Source: an uncultured Muribaculaceae bacterium (GTDB taxonomy: Bacteria; Bacteroidota; Bacteroidia; Bacteroidales; Muribaculaceae). Taken from it: a stretch of 64,000 nt of DNA. The DNA lies in NCBI GenBank assembly GCA_944321705.1, contig CALUMG010000011.1, positions 1 through 64,000 on the forward strand, read 5' to 3'. Below the pieces are notes generated by a model. That model worked only from the letters and a program-made list of their open reading frames with translations. It had not been told where the DNA came from and did no database searches. Numbering within the stretch: the stretch's first letter is position 1; every line of letters starts with the position of its first letter. Shown in pieces: positions 36,872-45,142 of this stretch. A program made the position numbers and the translations under genes.

Positions 36872-37755
36872 AAGCGTACCTCTCCATATTGGCCGAGTTT
36901 AAGTCTCCCGTCATTTTTTACTGCGATTTTTACTGCATATACAAGATATGCCCTTGAATCTTGTGTTTGAATTGACTTGGGTGTAAATTCACTTTCTTGT
37001 GCAATCCAAATGATTTTTCCCGGATATTCATATTGTTCTTCTCCACCAAAATCGGCTATGACTGTTACTTCTTGTCCGATATTTATATGTGCCAGTTGGG
37101 ACGCGGTAAAATAACTCCGTAAATAAATGTCATTCAAGTTAGCCATTTTGAAAAGCGGACGTCCCGGGGTGGCATATTCTCCTTGTTCTGCATATTTAAG
37201 CAATACTGTTCCTGTAATTGGTGCTATGATGTTGCTTTTGCGTATTTGTTCTTCGATTTGTTCCTTTTGATATTGTAATGCCGATGCACTTTCGTTTATT
37301 GAACTACGGTTCTTGTCGAGTGTAGATAGTAACCCTTCCAGTTGCCCGCGTAATATTTTTAATTGTGCTACGGCATCATCATATTGCTTTTGGGTTGCCG
37401 CGCCATCTGCAAGCAATCTTGAAATGCGGTCGCATTCATTTTGCTGATGACTGATTTGCGACCTCAGGGCAGCAGCTTGCGCTGCTATATCGGGTGAGGA
37501 TTTTTCCATGGATTGTTGTTGGCTTTGAAGTTGTTTTTGTTGAAGGACAAGCAGCGTCGTATCGATAATTCCGACTCGCTGTCCTGTTGAAATATCATCG
37601 CCTTCGTTTAGGTCAAGCATGAGTATTTTGCCACTTGTCTCTGAGGAAATGGTCACCGTGGTTGCTTCAAATATGCCGGTAGCGTCATATTTTTGTTTGT
37701 TTTGGCAAGAAATCATTAATGTGGCTGCTATTGAGATTAATGCTATTTTTTTCAT
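36868..37755 (-). CDS. Membrane-fusion (HlyD/YbhG-like) lipoprotein
   Basis: A 295-residue periplasmic adaptor. The N-terminus MKKIALISIAATLMISC ends in a lipobox-like site with Cys17, so it is probably lipidated. A lipoyl/biotinyl-like half (ATTVTISSETSGKILMLDL), a long coiled-coil hairpin (about 75-165, rich in Q and L) and the second lipoyl half (NIIAPITGTVLLKYAEQGE) follow, then a beta-barrel domain. It links the ABC-2 permeases to the TolC-type channel encoded just upstream, overlapping that gene by 4 bp. Confidence 0.9.
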   Translation of the reverse strand: MKKIALISIAATLMISCQNKQKYDATGIFEATTVTISSETSGKILMLDLNEGDDISTGQRVGIIDTTLLVLQQKQLQSQQQSMEKSSPDIAAQAAALRSQISHQQNECDRISRLLADGAATQKQYDDAVAQLKILRGQLEGLLSTLDKNRSSINESASALQYQKEQIEEQIRKSNIIAPITGTVLLKYAEQGEYATPGRPLFKMANLNDIYLRSYFTASQLAHINIGQEVTVIADFGGEEQYEYPGKIIWIAQESEFTPKSIQTQDSRAYLVYAVKIAVKNDGRLKLGQYGEVRL

Positions 37756-39035
37756 TTGTTCAATGTATATTTTAGTTTATAAATGCTTTGAAGAAGTAGG
37801 ATTTCATGATAAGATGCCGTCAGGCGTGCTTGTTTTTCGTCTGTAAGTTTTGTAAGCAGTTCGGTGGCGTCTATCACGCCATTGTCAAGTTGTGATTCTG
37901 CAGCTTTGCGCACGTTAGTGCGTAATTCCACGATTCGGTCATTTTCTTTCATTATGTCTTTTAATTCATTTATGCGGTCGAGTTGGGAACGTGTTTCAAG
38001 GTTTGTGTTGAAAAGGAAAATGTCTCGTTCAACAGAAATTTCGTTTGAAGCAAGTTGTAATTTTCGTTTGTTGTCTTTTTTTGTGTAGAAGGAACTAATA
38101 TTCCATGATACTTTTATCCCGGCAAGAATATTGAAAGAAAGATTTCTGTTCATCATGTTTTCAAAATAGTCAAATCCCGGATATCCGTAGTACCCTTGGG
38201 CAAAGAAGCCTATTTTGGGCATCGTACTTGAAGTTATGCTTGCTTCTTGTGCTTCATTTGCATGTAGTTGTGCTTGGAAAAGACTTAGTTCGGGACTTTC
38301 TGGCATCAAGTCTTGTGGCACATCCGGATTAGATGGCTTGACAAGCTCTTGTCCTGCAATGTTTTTGCCTATATATATTTCAAGTAGCTTTCGGTAGCTT
38401 AAGGCTGTGCTTTCGGCTTGAGTCAGTTGCTGTGAGTTGGTCAGGTATTGGGCTTCAATCATGTCAACGTCACATTGCCGTGCCGTGCCGTTTTTTTGCA
38501 TTGAACGAAACTTGTCGAGGTTGCTTTGCAGCAGTGCTTGCATGTTCCTTGTTTGTTTTGCTTGTTCTTCGATGAGCAAGATGCTGAAAAATAAATTTTC
38601 TACCCGTTCTCTTATTGCATATAGTTGAACGTCCAACGCAGCTTGTCGTTCTTCATTTTGGGCACGTTCGATTCTGCGTCGTGTCGTTGATTCTCCTCCA
38701 TCCCAAATGGGTTGGATTATGTCAACTCCTATTTTATATTGCCATTCATTCAGTCCGGATATGTCGGTACCGGTTTGTTTTAGTATTTCAGATAAAGATT
38801 CCGGGAAAGATGGAGTTTCATTTTGTACCGATCCTTGGCTATATATGCTTATTTGAGGTAACCAACTCTTATTTATGTCGGATAAGTTGATTTTCTCCAT
38901 CTGGTTAAGTAAGTCGTATTTCTGTATGAGTGGATAATTGTCTTGTGCGAGTTTGACACATTCATCCAGTGTTATTTGGGCTGAAAGATGCAAGCTCATG
39001 AGGAGTGATATTGCAAATATGACAGATTGTTTCAT
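37752..39035 (-). CDS. TolC-family outer-membrane efflux protein
   Basis: A 427-residue protein with a signal peptide (about residues 1-19, cleavage near LSA) and the two repeated helical-barrel halves of the OEP family, starting ITLDECVKLAQDNYPLIQKYD. It contains long helices such as ERAQNEERQAALDVQLYAIRERVENLF and a second-half beta segment NILAGIKVSWNIS. It provides the outer-membrane exit duct. It starts 2 bp after the TetR gene and overlaps the adaptor gene by 4 bp. Confidence 0.92.
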   Translation of the reverse strand: MKQSVIFAISLLMSLHLSAQITLDECVKLAQDNYPLIQKYDLLNQMEKINLSDINKSWLPQISIYSQGSVQNETPSFPESLSEILKQTGTDISGLNEWQYKIGVDIIQPIWDGGESTTRRRIERAQNEERQAALDVQLYAIRERVENLFFSILLIEEQAKQTRNMQALLQSNLDKFRSMQKNGTARQCDVDMIEAQYLTNSQQLTQAESTALSYRKLLEIYIGKNIAGQELVKPSNPDVPQDLMPESPELSLFQAQLHANEAQEASITSSTMPKIGFFAQGYYGYPGFDYFENMMNRNLSFNILAGIKVSWNISSFYTKKDNKRKLQLASNEISVERDIFLFNTNLETRSQLDRINELKDIMKENDRIVELRTNVRKAAESQLDNGVIDATELLTKLTDEKQARLTASYHEILLLQSIYKLKYTLNK

Positions 39036-39037
39036 GA

Positions 39038-39670
39038 TTAATGAATTTTAAGTTTGTTCAAAATGGTCTCGACGTTTTCCTTTTTGCGTAAGGCAAGGAA
39101 TTCGTCATAGTTTTCAAATCTATTGCCAATAGCACCTTTCACTATTGGTGCTGCCATGAATGGAAAAACGTTGAGTGAAACGATGTCGATAAGCAGCATC
39201 AAAGCATCGACTTTTTTACAATGTCCTTGCGCGGCATATTCGTCAATTTCGGCATGAAGGTTTTTTAAAAGACTATCTGCAATATCGCGTGTGCTCATTT
39301 CCATTATCCTAATGCGGTCGGGGTGGGAGGTGATTTCGTTGACAATGAATCTTGGCAAGTTGCGGTTGGCTGAAATAAAGTCGAAATGTCGTTCCACTCC
39401 TTGTCGGATTCTTTCTTCCAGCGGTAGGTCGTTATCGCCAATGGCACTTAACAACATGTCTTTTAAAAGACCCATTTTCCCTGAGATTATTTTTTCAAAC
39501 AAACGGTCTTTAGTGCGGAAATAATAATGTAGCATGGCGTGTGTCACGCCGGCAGTTTCTGCTATCGAGGCCGTCCTTGCACCTGCATATCCTTTTTCAA
39601 AGAATTCTTTTTCGGCTGCTTGAAGAATCCTTGACTCGGTGTCTTTTGAATGCTTGGATTCAGATTCCAT
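39038..39670 (-). CDS. TetR/AcrR-family regulator (CecR-like)
   Basis: A 210-residue repressor. The N-terminal helix-turn-helix is clear (ILQAAEKEFFEKGYAGAR, then IAETAGVTHAMLHYYFRTKD), followed by an all-helical ligand domain with the CecR-like segment FIVNEITSHPDRIRIM. It is the first gene of the operon, as cecR (ybiH) is beside ybhGFSR in E. coli, and probably controls its own operon through the inverted repeat 30 bp upstream. The inducing compound is unknown. Confidence 0.88.
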   Translation of the reverse strand: MESESKHSKDTESRILQAAEKEFFEKGYAGARTASIAETAGVTHAMLHYYFRTKDRLFEKIISGKMGLLKDMLLSAIGDNDLPLEERIRQGVERHFDFISANRNLPRFIVNEITSHPDRIRIMEMSTRDIADSLLKNLHAEIDEYAAQGHCKKVDALMLLIDIVSLNVFPFMAAPIVKGAIGNRFENYDEFLALRKKENVETILNKLKIH

Positions 39671-40002
39671 ATCCTAACAATGCTATTTAACTAAACAGAT
39701 TAACAATTTTGTTAACACAAAGTAGATGATTTTATATGAAATTTCCAAATAAAAAATGTTAATATTAAGAATTGACGATATTCATTTTTATAAAATATAG
39801 TATGACAATAAATGTTTTTAGATAGATATTGAAATTAAATTTTTAAGACGTATGATTTTTTTGTAAAAACACTCAGATGTGCTTTGGTGCAAATATGTGA
39901 TGAAAAGACTTGATTATTTGCGTGATATAAAAATTACATTTCTTCGGTAAAAAATCTTGCAGAAAAAATATGATATAAACGTTGAAAAAAATGATGAGAA
40001 AA
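39671..40002. other. AT-rich intergenic region between the TetR operon and tRNA-Val
   Basis: No gene is seen. It holds the control region of the leftward efflux operon next to 39670, and otherwise AT-rich sequence without recognisable elements up to the tRNA promoter. Confidence 0.5.
39700..39715. promoter_or_regulatory. Inverted repeat, candidate TetR operator
   Basis: TTAACAA and TTGTTAA arms are separated by two bases, centred about 37 bp upstream of the TetR start codon. A TTTG on the minus strand (39722-39719) could be the -33 element, placing the repeat inside the promoter. No clean -7 box was found. Confidence 0.5.
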
Positions 40003-40033
40003 TTTGCGAGTTCAAAAATAAGTCGTACCTTTG
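40003..40033 (+). promoter_or_regulatory. tRNA-Val promoter
   Basis: TTTG at 40003-40006, exactly 19 bp, then TACCTTTG at 40026-40033. It is a full match to the Bacteroidota housekeeping consensus. Confidence 0.9.
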
Positions 40034-40075
40034 CATCGCAATTGAGAAACAAAGCAGTTGCGAAATGAACAACAA

Positions 40076-40150
40076 GGGTGTTTAGCTCAGCTGGTTCAGA
40101 GCATCTGCCTTACAAGCAGAGGGTCGGCGGTTCGAATCCGTCAACACCCA
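40076..40150 (+). tRNA. tRNA-Val (anticodon TAC)
   Basis: Cloverleaf with acceptor GGGTGTT/AACACCC, D-loop AGCTCAGCTGG, anticodon loop CTTACAA and T-loop GTTCGAATC. Discriminator A at 40150. The following bases are CTT, so CCA is not encoded. Confidence 0.97.
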
Positions 40151-40155
40151 CTTCG

Positions 40156-40190
40156 AAGAGGACACATTTATCATGTGTCCTCTTTTCTTT
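40156..40190 (+). terminator. Terminator after tRNA-Val
   Basis: A 12-bp stem (40156-40167 with 40173-40184) with a 5-nt loop, followed by TTCTTT. Confidence 0.85.
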
Positions 40191-40234
40191 ATTTATGCTA
40201 TTTTGTATAGTGAAAAATATTTAGGTTTTTGTCG

Positions 40235-40242
40235 TATCTTTG
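40235..40242 (+). promoter_or_regulatory. -7 box for the aminotransferase gene
   Basis: A perfect TATCTTTG lies about 100 bp before the start codon at 40346. The -33 element is not recognisable. Confidence 0.45.
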
Positions 40243-40345
40243 TTGAGTGCAATATACATTGATAGAAGCTGAGGGTTTGCTGTCGAAGCTGGTTGATGTA
40301 TGTTTTTAGAAATTTGAAATAAGTTTGAATCATTTCTTTGTAGTT

Positions 40346-41464
40346 ATGGTTTTTCTTGATTTAAAAACAGTGAACCGTCCTTTTGAGGACGAGCTTGTGG
40401 AAGCTGCAACGCGTGTAATACGTTCGGGGCGTTACATATTGGGAGAAAATGTCAGACAATTTGAATCGGAGTTGGCGGAATTTTGCGAGGTGTCAAATGT
40501 GGTTGCGGTAAGCAATGGGCTCGACGCGTTACGCCTTATATTAAGGGCTTACATCGAATTGTGTACAATGAAGCCTGGTGACGAGATAATTGTTCCTGCT
40601 GATACCTATATTGCTTCGGTTTTGGCTATATCCGATAATGATTTAGTGCCTGTTTTCGTGGATCCCGATTTGTTGACAATGAATTTGGATACATCAATCG
40701 TCGAGCAGCATATAACTAAACACACGCGTGGCATAATGCCTGTCCATTTGTACGGTACGCCTTGTTGGGATAGTAAATTGAGAGACCTTGCATTGCGCTA
40801 TGATTTGAAAATTATCGAGGATAATGCCCAGGCGATAGGTGCTCGTGCTTCCGTTCCTGGATTGAACGGAACATTCACGACTGGTTCGTTGGGGCATGCA
40901 GGCGGAATAAGTTTTTATCCTACTAAAAATCTCGGAGCACTTGGTGATGCAGGTGCGGTGACTACTAATGACAAGGCGTTGGCCGACGCGGTGAGGGCTT
41001 TGGCTAATTATGGTTCAGACCGTCGTTACCATAACATATATCGTGGATGGAATTGTCGCATGGATGAAATACAAGCGGCAATGTTGAGGGTGAAATTGAA
41101 ATATGTCAGACAAGAAAATGAACGCAGGGCAAAAATAGTAGAAACATATAATTCTAATATTTATAATAAGAAGATCACGAAGCCTGCCATATTCCACGAC
41201 ATGACGCAAGTGTGGCACCAATATGTGCTGCGCGTTGAAAACAGGGACGCGTTTAGGGCTTATATGGATGAAAACGGCATAGGCACTGATGTGTTGTATG
41301 CAACTCCTCCTCACTTGCAACCTTGTTATGTGAAATATAAGACGAAGCAGTTGCCTAATACGATGTCGATTGCCAACAAGGTTGTATGCCTGCCTATATC
41401 TTCGGCCGTAACCGAATCAATAGCAGTTGAAATAAGTGAAATTGTCAATAATTTTCAAGGCTGA
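40346..41464 (+). CDS. DegT/DnrJ/EryC1-type sugar aminotransferase
   Basis: A 372-residue PLP enzyme of the sugar-aminotransferase family, cytoplasmic. The N-terminal GRYILGENVRQFESELA, the VSNGLDALRLILRA loop and the PLP lysine in FYPTKNLGALGDAG are characteristic, as is MDEIQAAMLRVKL. Its substrate is expected to be a nucleotide-linked keto-sugar, for example for lipopolysaccharide or capsule. It stands alone here with no sugar-biosynthesis neighbours, so the product cannot be named. The ATG at 40346 matches the family start; the in-frame TTG at 40325 is less likely. Confidence 0.88.
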   Translation: MVFLDLKTVNRPFEDELVEAATRVIRSGRYILGENVRQFESELAEFCEVSNVVAVSNGLDALRLILRAYIELCTMKPGDEIIVPADTYIASVLAISDNDLVPVFVDPDLLTMNLDTSIVEQHITKHTRGIMPVHLYGTPCWDSKLRDLALRYDLKIIEDNAQAIGARASVPGLNGTFTTGSLGHAGGISFYPTKNLGALGDAGAVTTNDKALADAVRALANYGSDRRYHNIYRGWNCRMDEIQAAMLRVKLKYVRQENERRAKIVETYNSNIYNKKITKPAIFHDMTQVWHQYVLRVENRDAFRAYMDENGIGTDVLYATPPHLQPCYVKYKTKQLPNTMSIANKVVCLPISSAVTESIAVEISEIVNNFQG

Positions 41465-41530
41465 AAGTGCAAAATAGTTTCATGGCTGATGATGTTTGAT
41501 TTTTGGATAGTTGAAAGATTTTGAATATTG

Positions 41531-41558
41531 GTCCGGTAATTTTTTGCCGGACTTTTTT
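41531..41558 (+). terminator. Terminator after the aminotransferase gene
   Basis: A 9-bp stem (41531-41539 with 41544-41552, one G-T pair) with a T-rich loop and six T after the stem. Confidence 0.85.
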
Positions 41559-41625
41559 ATTTCCACATGTCAAGTATAGAGTGGCTTGATGGAATCTGTA
41601 ATTGAGTAGGCATATGTATAAAAAT

Positions 41626-41660
41626 AAAAAAATACTTGTCATCACGACAAATATTTTTTT
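41626..41660. terminator. A/T-flanked hairpin, probable terminator of the phosphatase gene
   Basis: A 15-bp stem with one mismatch (41626-41640 with 41646-41660) carries an A run on the left and a T run on the right. It lies about 105 bp beyond the leftward phosphatase gene and could act on both strands. The other parts of 41465-41764 show nothing else. Confidence 0.6.
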
Positions 41661-41764
41661 ACCTTAAATCTAATACCATGAAAAACTGGTACAAAGTTAC
41701 AAATAGATTTTTAATTTGCAAAACCATTGCAACTTTTTGCAGTGTATATAACAATGTTTAACAT

Positions 41765-43006
41765 TTAATCTAATGTAAGGATGAAATTTAACAGGTATTC
41801 ACGCAGAATATACCATGGAACATAAATGTCATCGTGACCTGGAATAAGTGCTACCGGGTGTTCGTTCAGTTCGGTGCGGACATATACATTGCCATTATCG
41901 GATCTGAAAAATATGAATTGTAGATTGGCCGCCATAGGAACTACTTCGAAATCACGCCAATTGTATTCCACTTGGTCAAAGTAATGGGTCAAATAGTAGC
42001 AACTTTTCATTTGGATTAGAGAAAGAAGTGGCATAAGGGTTTCGGCATGGGCAAAGCGCAGATTGGCTGCAACAATGCGCTTGCCTTCTACTACTCTGTC
42101 GGCAGCAGCAACGATGTCTTCTATCAATGGAATTGCAATTTGTGCCGGTGCTGTCGATATTGTCGTGGCCGTGCGTTGCAAATATTGGCGTAGATTGAAT
42201 ATGGACCACAATTTGCGATACTCTTCCAGAGACATGTAAGGAGTGTAGTCGAAATTTTCTCCCATGGCTTCCATTCCTGCCACCAAGTAGTAAACGTTGA
42301 TGGCCAATTCGCGCAAAGCCGTATCGTCGAGTCCTGAATTTGTGCCGACAAGTCGACGAGCTACGTCTATGGGACATGTTGATTCATAGAATGCGTCATA
42401 AACTTTTTTCCAGTCGTTTTGGCTTCGGAACAAAATGTATCTTTCATCAGAGTCAAACGGTCTTAACAGTGGAGAATATTTTTTGCCTTCTGATGTTGAA
42501 ACAGACACTTCGGACGATGCCATTGTGAGTTGATGGGTGAATGAATACATGCTCATGACAGCTCGAGGAGAATAAGTCGATATGGCTTCCACTGTGCCAC
42601 CGTTGAAGATGATTGGATAATTTTCATACATCCTTTTGGCTATGCCTCGTTGTTCAGCCATGCCAAGAGAATCAAGTTCGCCCCATTTTCCGTCGCATAT
42701 TTCTATTATTTTGTTTGTTTCGGCAAGGAAACGTTTTCCTAATTTTGTCAATGATGTGGTCGTATCTACTTGCGTTAGATATGATTTGACAAGTAATGCT
42801 GATGCTGCTGAAGCAGGATAACGAGAACCATGACGCCCTACATGACTTATGTAAAACGGTTTCAATGAGTCGGGGTATTCGACAATTGTGTTTTCTGGCA
42901 CGGGATATGGCATAAGGCTGCCTTGGCATTGTTGCGCAGTAATATCATCGGCGATTGATGTCGCGAATGTGAAAAAAGCAAATACAAATAATATTAATTT
43001 GTTCAT
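41765..43006 (-). CDS. MINPP-type histidine phosphatase (candidate phytase)
   Basis: A 413-residue exported acid phosphatase (signal peptide residues 1-18, cleavage near TSIA). The histidine-phosphatase signature RHGSRYP has R58, nucleophile H59 and R62. The second motif is HAE (in FAHAETLMPL, about residue 325) instead of the HD of typical phytases. HAE is the mark of multiple inositol-polyphosphate phosphatases, and the Bacteroides thetaiotaomicron enzyme BT4744 is a secreted phytase with this layout. It should release phosphate from InsP6 or related esters in the periplasm. Divergent from the small TPR gene at 43059. Confidence 0.85.
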   Translation of the reverse strand: MNKLILFVFAFFTFATSIADDITAQQCQGSLMPYPVPENTIVEYPDSLKPFYISHVGRHGSRYPASAASALLVKSYLTQVDTTTSLTKLGKRFLAETNKIIEICDGKWGELDSLGMAEQRGIAKRMYENYPIIFNGGTVEAISTYSPRAVMSMYSFTHQLTMASSEVSVSTSEGKKYSPLLRPFDSDERYILFRSQNDWKKVYDAFYESTCPIDVARRLVGTNSGLDDTALRELAINVYYLVAGMEAMGENFDYTPYMSLEEYRKLWSIFNLRQYLQRTATTISTAPAQIAIPLIEDIVAAADRVVEGKRIVAANLRFAHAETLMPLLSLIQMKSCYYLTHYFDQVEYNWRDFEVVPMAANLQFIFFRSDNGNVYVRTELNEHPVALIPGHDDIYVPWYILREYLLNFILTLD

Positions 43007-43058
43007 ATACGTTATATACTAATACAATAATAACGATACAATCATCATAAAAATTATA

Positions 43059-43334
43059 ATGGACCAGCATTTAATAAACATAAAAAAATTAATTTCCGAA
43101 GGAGATGTCAAGACGGCCTTGTCGTTACTTGACGAGTATTTGAATGCAAATCCTGCTGATGACGAGGCTTTCTTTTTAAGAGGCAATGCATTCAGTAAAA
43201 TAGGTGATTGGCAAAATGCAATCAATAATTATTGCGAGGCATCCAGCTTGAATCCGAATAGTCCTGCTACAGAAGCATGTAAGCAAATAAATGAAATTTT
43301 GAATTTCTATAATCATGATTTATACAATCCATAA
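43059..43334 (+). CDS. Small TPR protein
   Basis: A 91-residue cytoplasmic protein made almost entirely of about two tetratricopeptide repeats (VKTALSLLDEYLNANPADDE, then AFFLRGNAFSKIGDWQNAIN). No other domain. Such small TPR proteins act as adaptors; its partner is unknown. It is preceded by a short divergent gap and may be co-expressed with the DHH phosphoesterase gene about 106 bp later, though that gene has its own -7 box. Confidence 0.7.
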   Translation: MDQHLINIKKLISEGDVKTALSLLDEYLNANPADDEAFFLRGNAFSKIGDWQNAINNYCEASSLNPNSPATEACKQINEILNFYNHDLYNP

Positions 43335-43390
43335 AAAACGTTATTCGGTCTTTGTGTGCAGGCTAATTGTCCCAATGCCATAATATGTAA

Positions 43391-43422
43391 TTTTCTGTAT
43401 TCCATATTTTATTGTATTTTTG
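43391..43422 (+). promoter_or_regulatory. Promoter of the DHH phosphoesterase gene
   Basis: -7 box TATTTTTG at 43415-43422. A TTTTC at 43391-43395 is an imperfect -33 element at 19 bp. The start codon at 43441 follows after only 18 bp, so the leader would be very short. Confidence 0.5.
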
Positions 43423-43440
43423 TCGAATAAATAAGGTCAA

Positions 43441-44472
43441 ATGATAAATCGAATACTTACCGACGAACAAATAATCAGACTCAAATATCTTATTGAGCGG
43501 CATAATAACATAATCCTTACATGTCATTTGTCGCCCGATGGTGATGCCGTAGGATCAACATTAGGCATGAAGCACATGCTTGAAACGATGAACAAGACAG
43601 TGCATGTTATCGTTCCCGACATGATTCCACGCACTTTGTTATTCCTTCCGGGAGCAAAAGACATAATAGCTTATTCAAAACTTCCCGATGTCGCGGACAG
43701 ATTGATTGATAATGCACAGCTTATCATTTGTCTTGATTTCAATACACCTAAGAGACTTGATAATCTTGCACCGTCGATAGTAAATTCAAAGGCAAAAAAA
43801 ATACTTATCGATCATCATATAGGTGAAGAGGAATTTTGCGACTTGACGATTTCTTATCCTAAAATGTCGTCTACTTGCGAACTGGTATTCAGGGCATTCA
43901 TGGGGATGAATTGGTTGCAATCGATAAACAAAAAATGTGCAGAATGTCTTTATGCAGGCATGATGACCGATACTGGCAATTTCTCTTATAATTCAAATGA
44001 TGCCGATCTTTACAGTATCATATCAATTTTGGTAAAGAAAGGAATCAACAAGGACCGCATCTACACGCTTGCCATAAACACAAGTTCGGTAGACCGTTTG
44101 CGCTTGATAGGATATTCGCTCGATCAAAAGATGGAAGTTTATCCCGAATGTGGAGCGGCATTGATAATATTGACTCGTGAAGAACTCGAACGATATAATT
44201 ACAAAAAAGGAGATACGGAAAGTCTCGTCAACATGCCGTTGCAAATTCCTGAAGTATACTGGTCGGTTTTTATGCGAGAAGATGCCGAGTATGTCAAAAT
44301 ATCGATACGTTCACAAGGCGAATTTGCAGTTAACACCATTTGTGAACAATATTTTAACGGTGGTGGTCATAAAAATGCAGCAGGAGGTGAATTTTACGGC
44401 ACTGTCGATGAAGCCAAAGCTGTATTTCTTTCAATAGTGGAAAAAATAAAAGGAGACAAGGACGGTTTGTAA
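43441..44472 (+). CDS. DHH/DHHA1 phosphoesterase, NrnA-like
   Basis: A 343-residue enzyme of the NrnA family (nano-RNase and 3'-phosphoadenosine-5'-phosphate phosphatase). Metal-binding motifs are HLSPDGDAVGS (residues 25-35), CLDFN, the DHH signature in LIDHHIG, and D in MMTDTGNFSY. The C-terminal DHHA1 domain ends in GGGHKNAAGGEF. It probably degrades 2-5 nt RNAs and pAp in the cytosol. It is followed by the DUF4827 lipoprotein gene after 50 bp. Confidence 0.88.
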   Translation: MINRILTDEQIIRLKYLIERHNNIILTCHLSPDGDAVGSTLGMKHMLETMNKTVHVIVPDMIPRTLLFLPGAKDIIAYSKLPDVADRLIDNAQLIICLDFNTPKRLDNLAPSIVNSKAKKILIDHHIGEEEFCDLTISYPKMSSTCELVFRAFMGMNWLQSINKKCAECLYAGMMTDTGNFSYNSNDADLYSIISILVKKGINKDRIYTLAINTSSVDRLRLIGYSLDQKMEVYPECGAALIILTREELERYNYKKGDTESLVNMPLQIPEVYWSVFMREDAEYVKISIRSQGEFAVNTICEQYFNGGGHKNAAGGEFYGTVDEAKAVFLSIVEKIKGDKDGL

Positions 44473-44522
44473 TAATGATATTGTATAACACAAAACAAAC
44501 ATAAATACATTGTTTTAATGAT

Positions 44523-45104
44523 ATGAAAATTAATGTTTTTTTTCATTTGATTTCTGCCATGGCGGCATTGTGCGTGACAATGGGCTTGTATTCGTGCGAC
44601 GATAATAAAAGTTACGCTGAATTGCTCGATGACGAGCGTGTTGCTGTGAATAAATATCTTGCCACCCAGCGAGTGGAAAATGAGATTCCTGCCGATACGG
44701 TATTTGAAGTCGGTGAAGATGCTCCATATTATCGCTTAGAGCCGGAAGGCAACGTGTATATGCAGGTCCTTAAAGCCGGGAGTCGTGACAACATGGCTGA
44801 GACAGGTGACAAGATTTATATACGATACATGCGTAGTGACTTGTTATATTGGTATAATTACGGTGCATCTTATATTGAAGGAAATGGAAACAATATGGCA
44901 TCTGATCCGCGATATTTCATTTTTGAAGATTACAGCGTGTCATCGAGCTATGAACTTGGTTATGGAATACAATTGCCTCTTGAATACATTGGAATAGATT
45001 CTGAGGTAAACATAATAATAAAATCCCAATATGGATTTTCAAGTGAGATTTCTTATGTAAATCCTTGGATTTACAATGTAAGATATTTTAAAAGCGTTCT
45101 ATAA
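44523..45104 (+). CDS. DUF4827 lipoprotein
   Basis: A 193-residue envelope lipoprotein. The signal peptide ends in GLYSC with Cys25 as the lipid-attachment residue, followed by DDN, where acidic residues favour surface export in Bacteroidota. The rest fits DUF4827: LLDDERVAVNKYLATQRV, then a beta-rich part resembling FKBP-type folds (TGDKIYIRYMRSDL and LPLEYIGIDSEVNIIIKSQYGF), though no isomerase activity can be claimed. It lies between the DHH phosphoesterase and glmM. Confidence 0.75.
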   Translation: MKINVFFHLISAMAALCVTMGLYSCDDNKSYAELLDDERVAVNKYLATQRVENEIPADTVFEVGEDAPYYRLEPEGNVYMQVLKAGSRDNMAETGDKIYIRYMRSDLLYWYNYGASYIEGNGNNMASDPRYFIFEDYSVSSSYELGYGIQLPLEYIGIDSEVNIIIKSQYGFSSEISYVNPWIYNVRYFKSVL

Positions 45105-45142
45105 AACAATTATACATATACAACCTAAAAACAAAAAACACC

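Noticed and set aside
39720..40000. Possible small gene or RNA in the AT-rich gap before tRNA-Val
   Set aside because: No open frame with a ribosome site, no stable hairpin and no promoter other than that of the tRNA.
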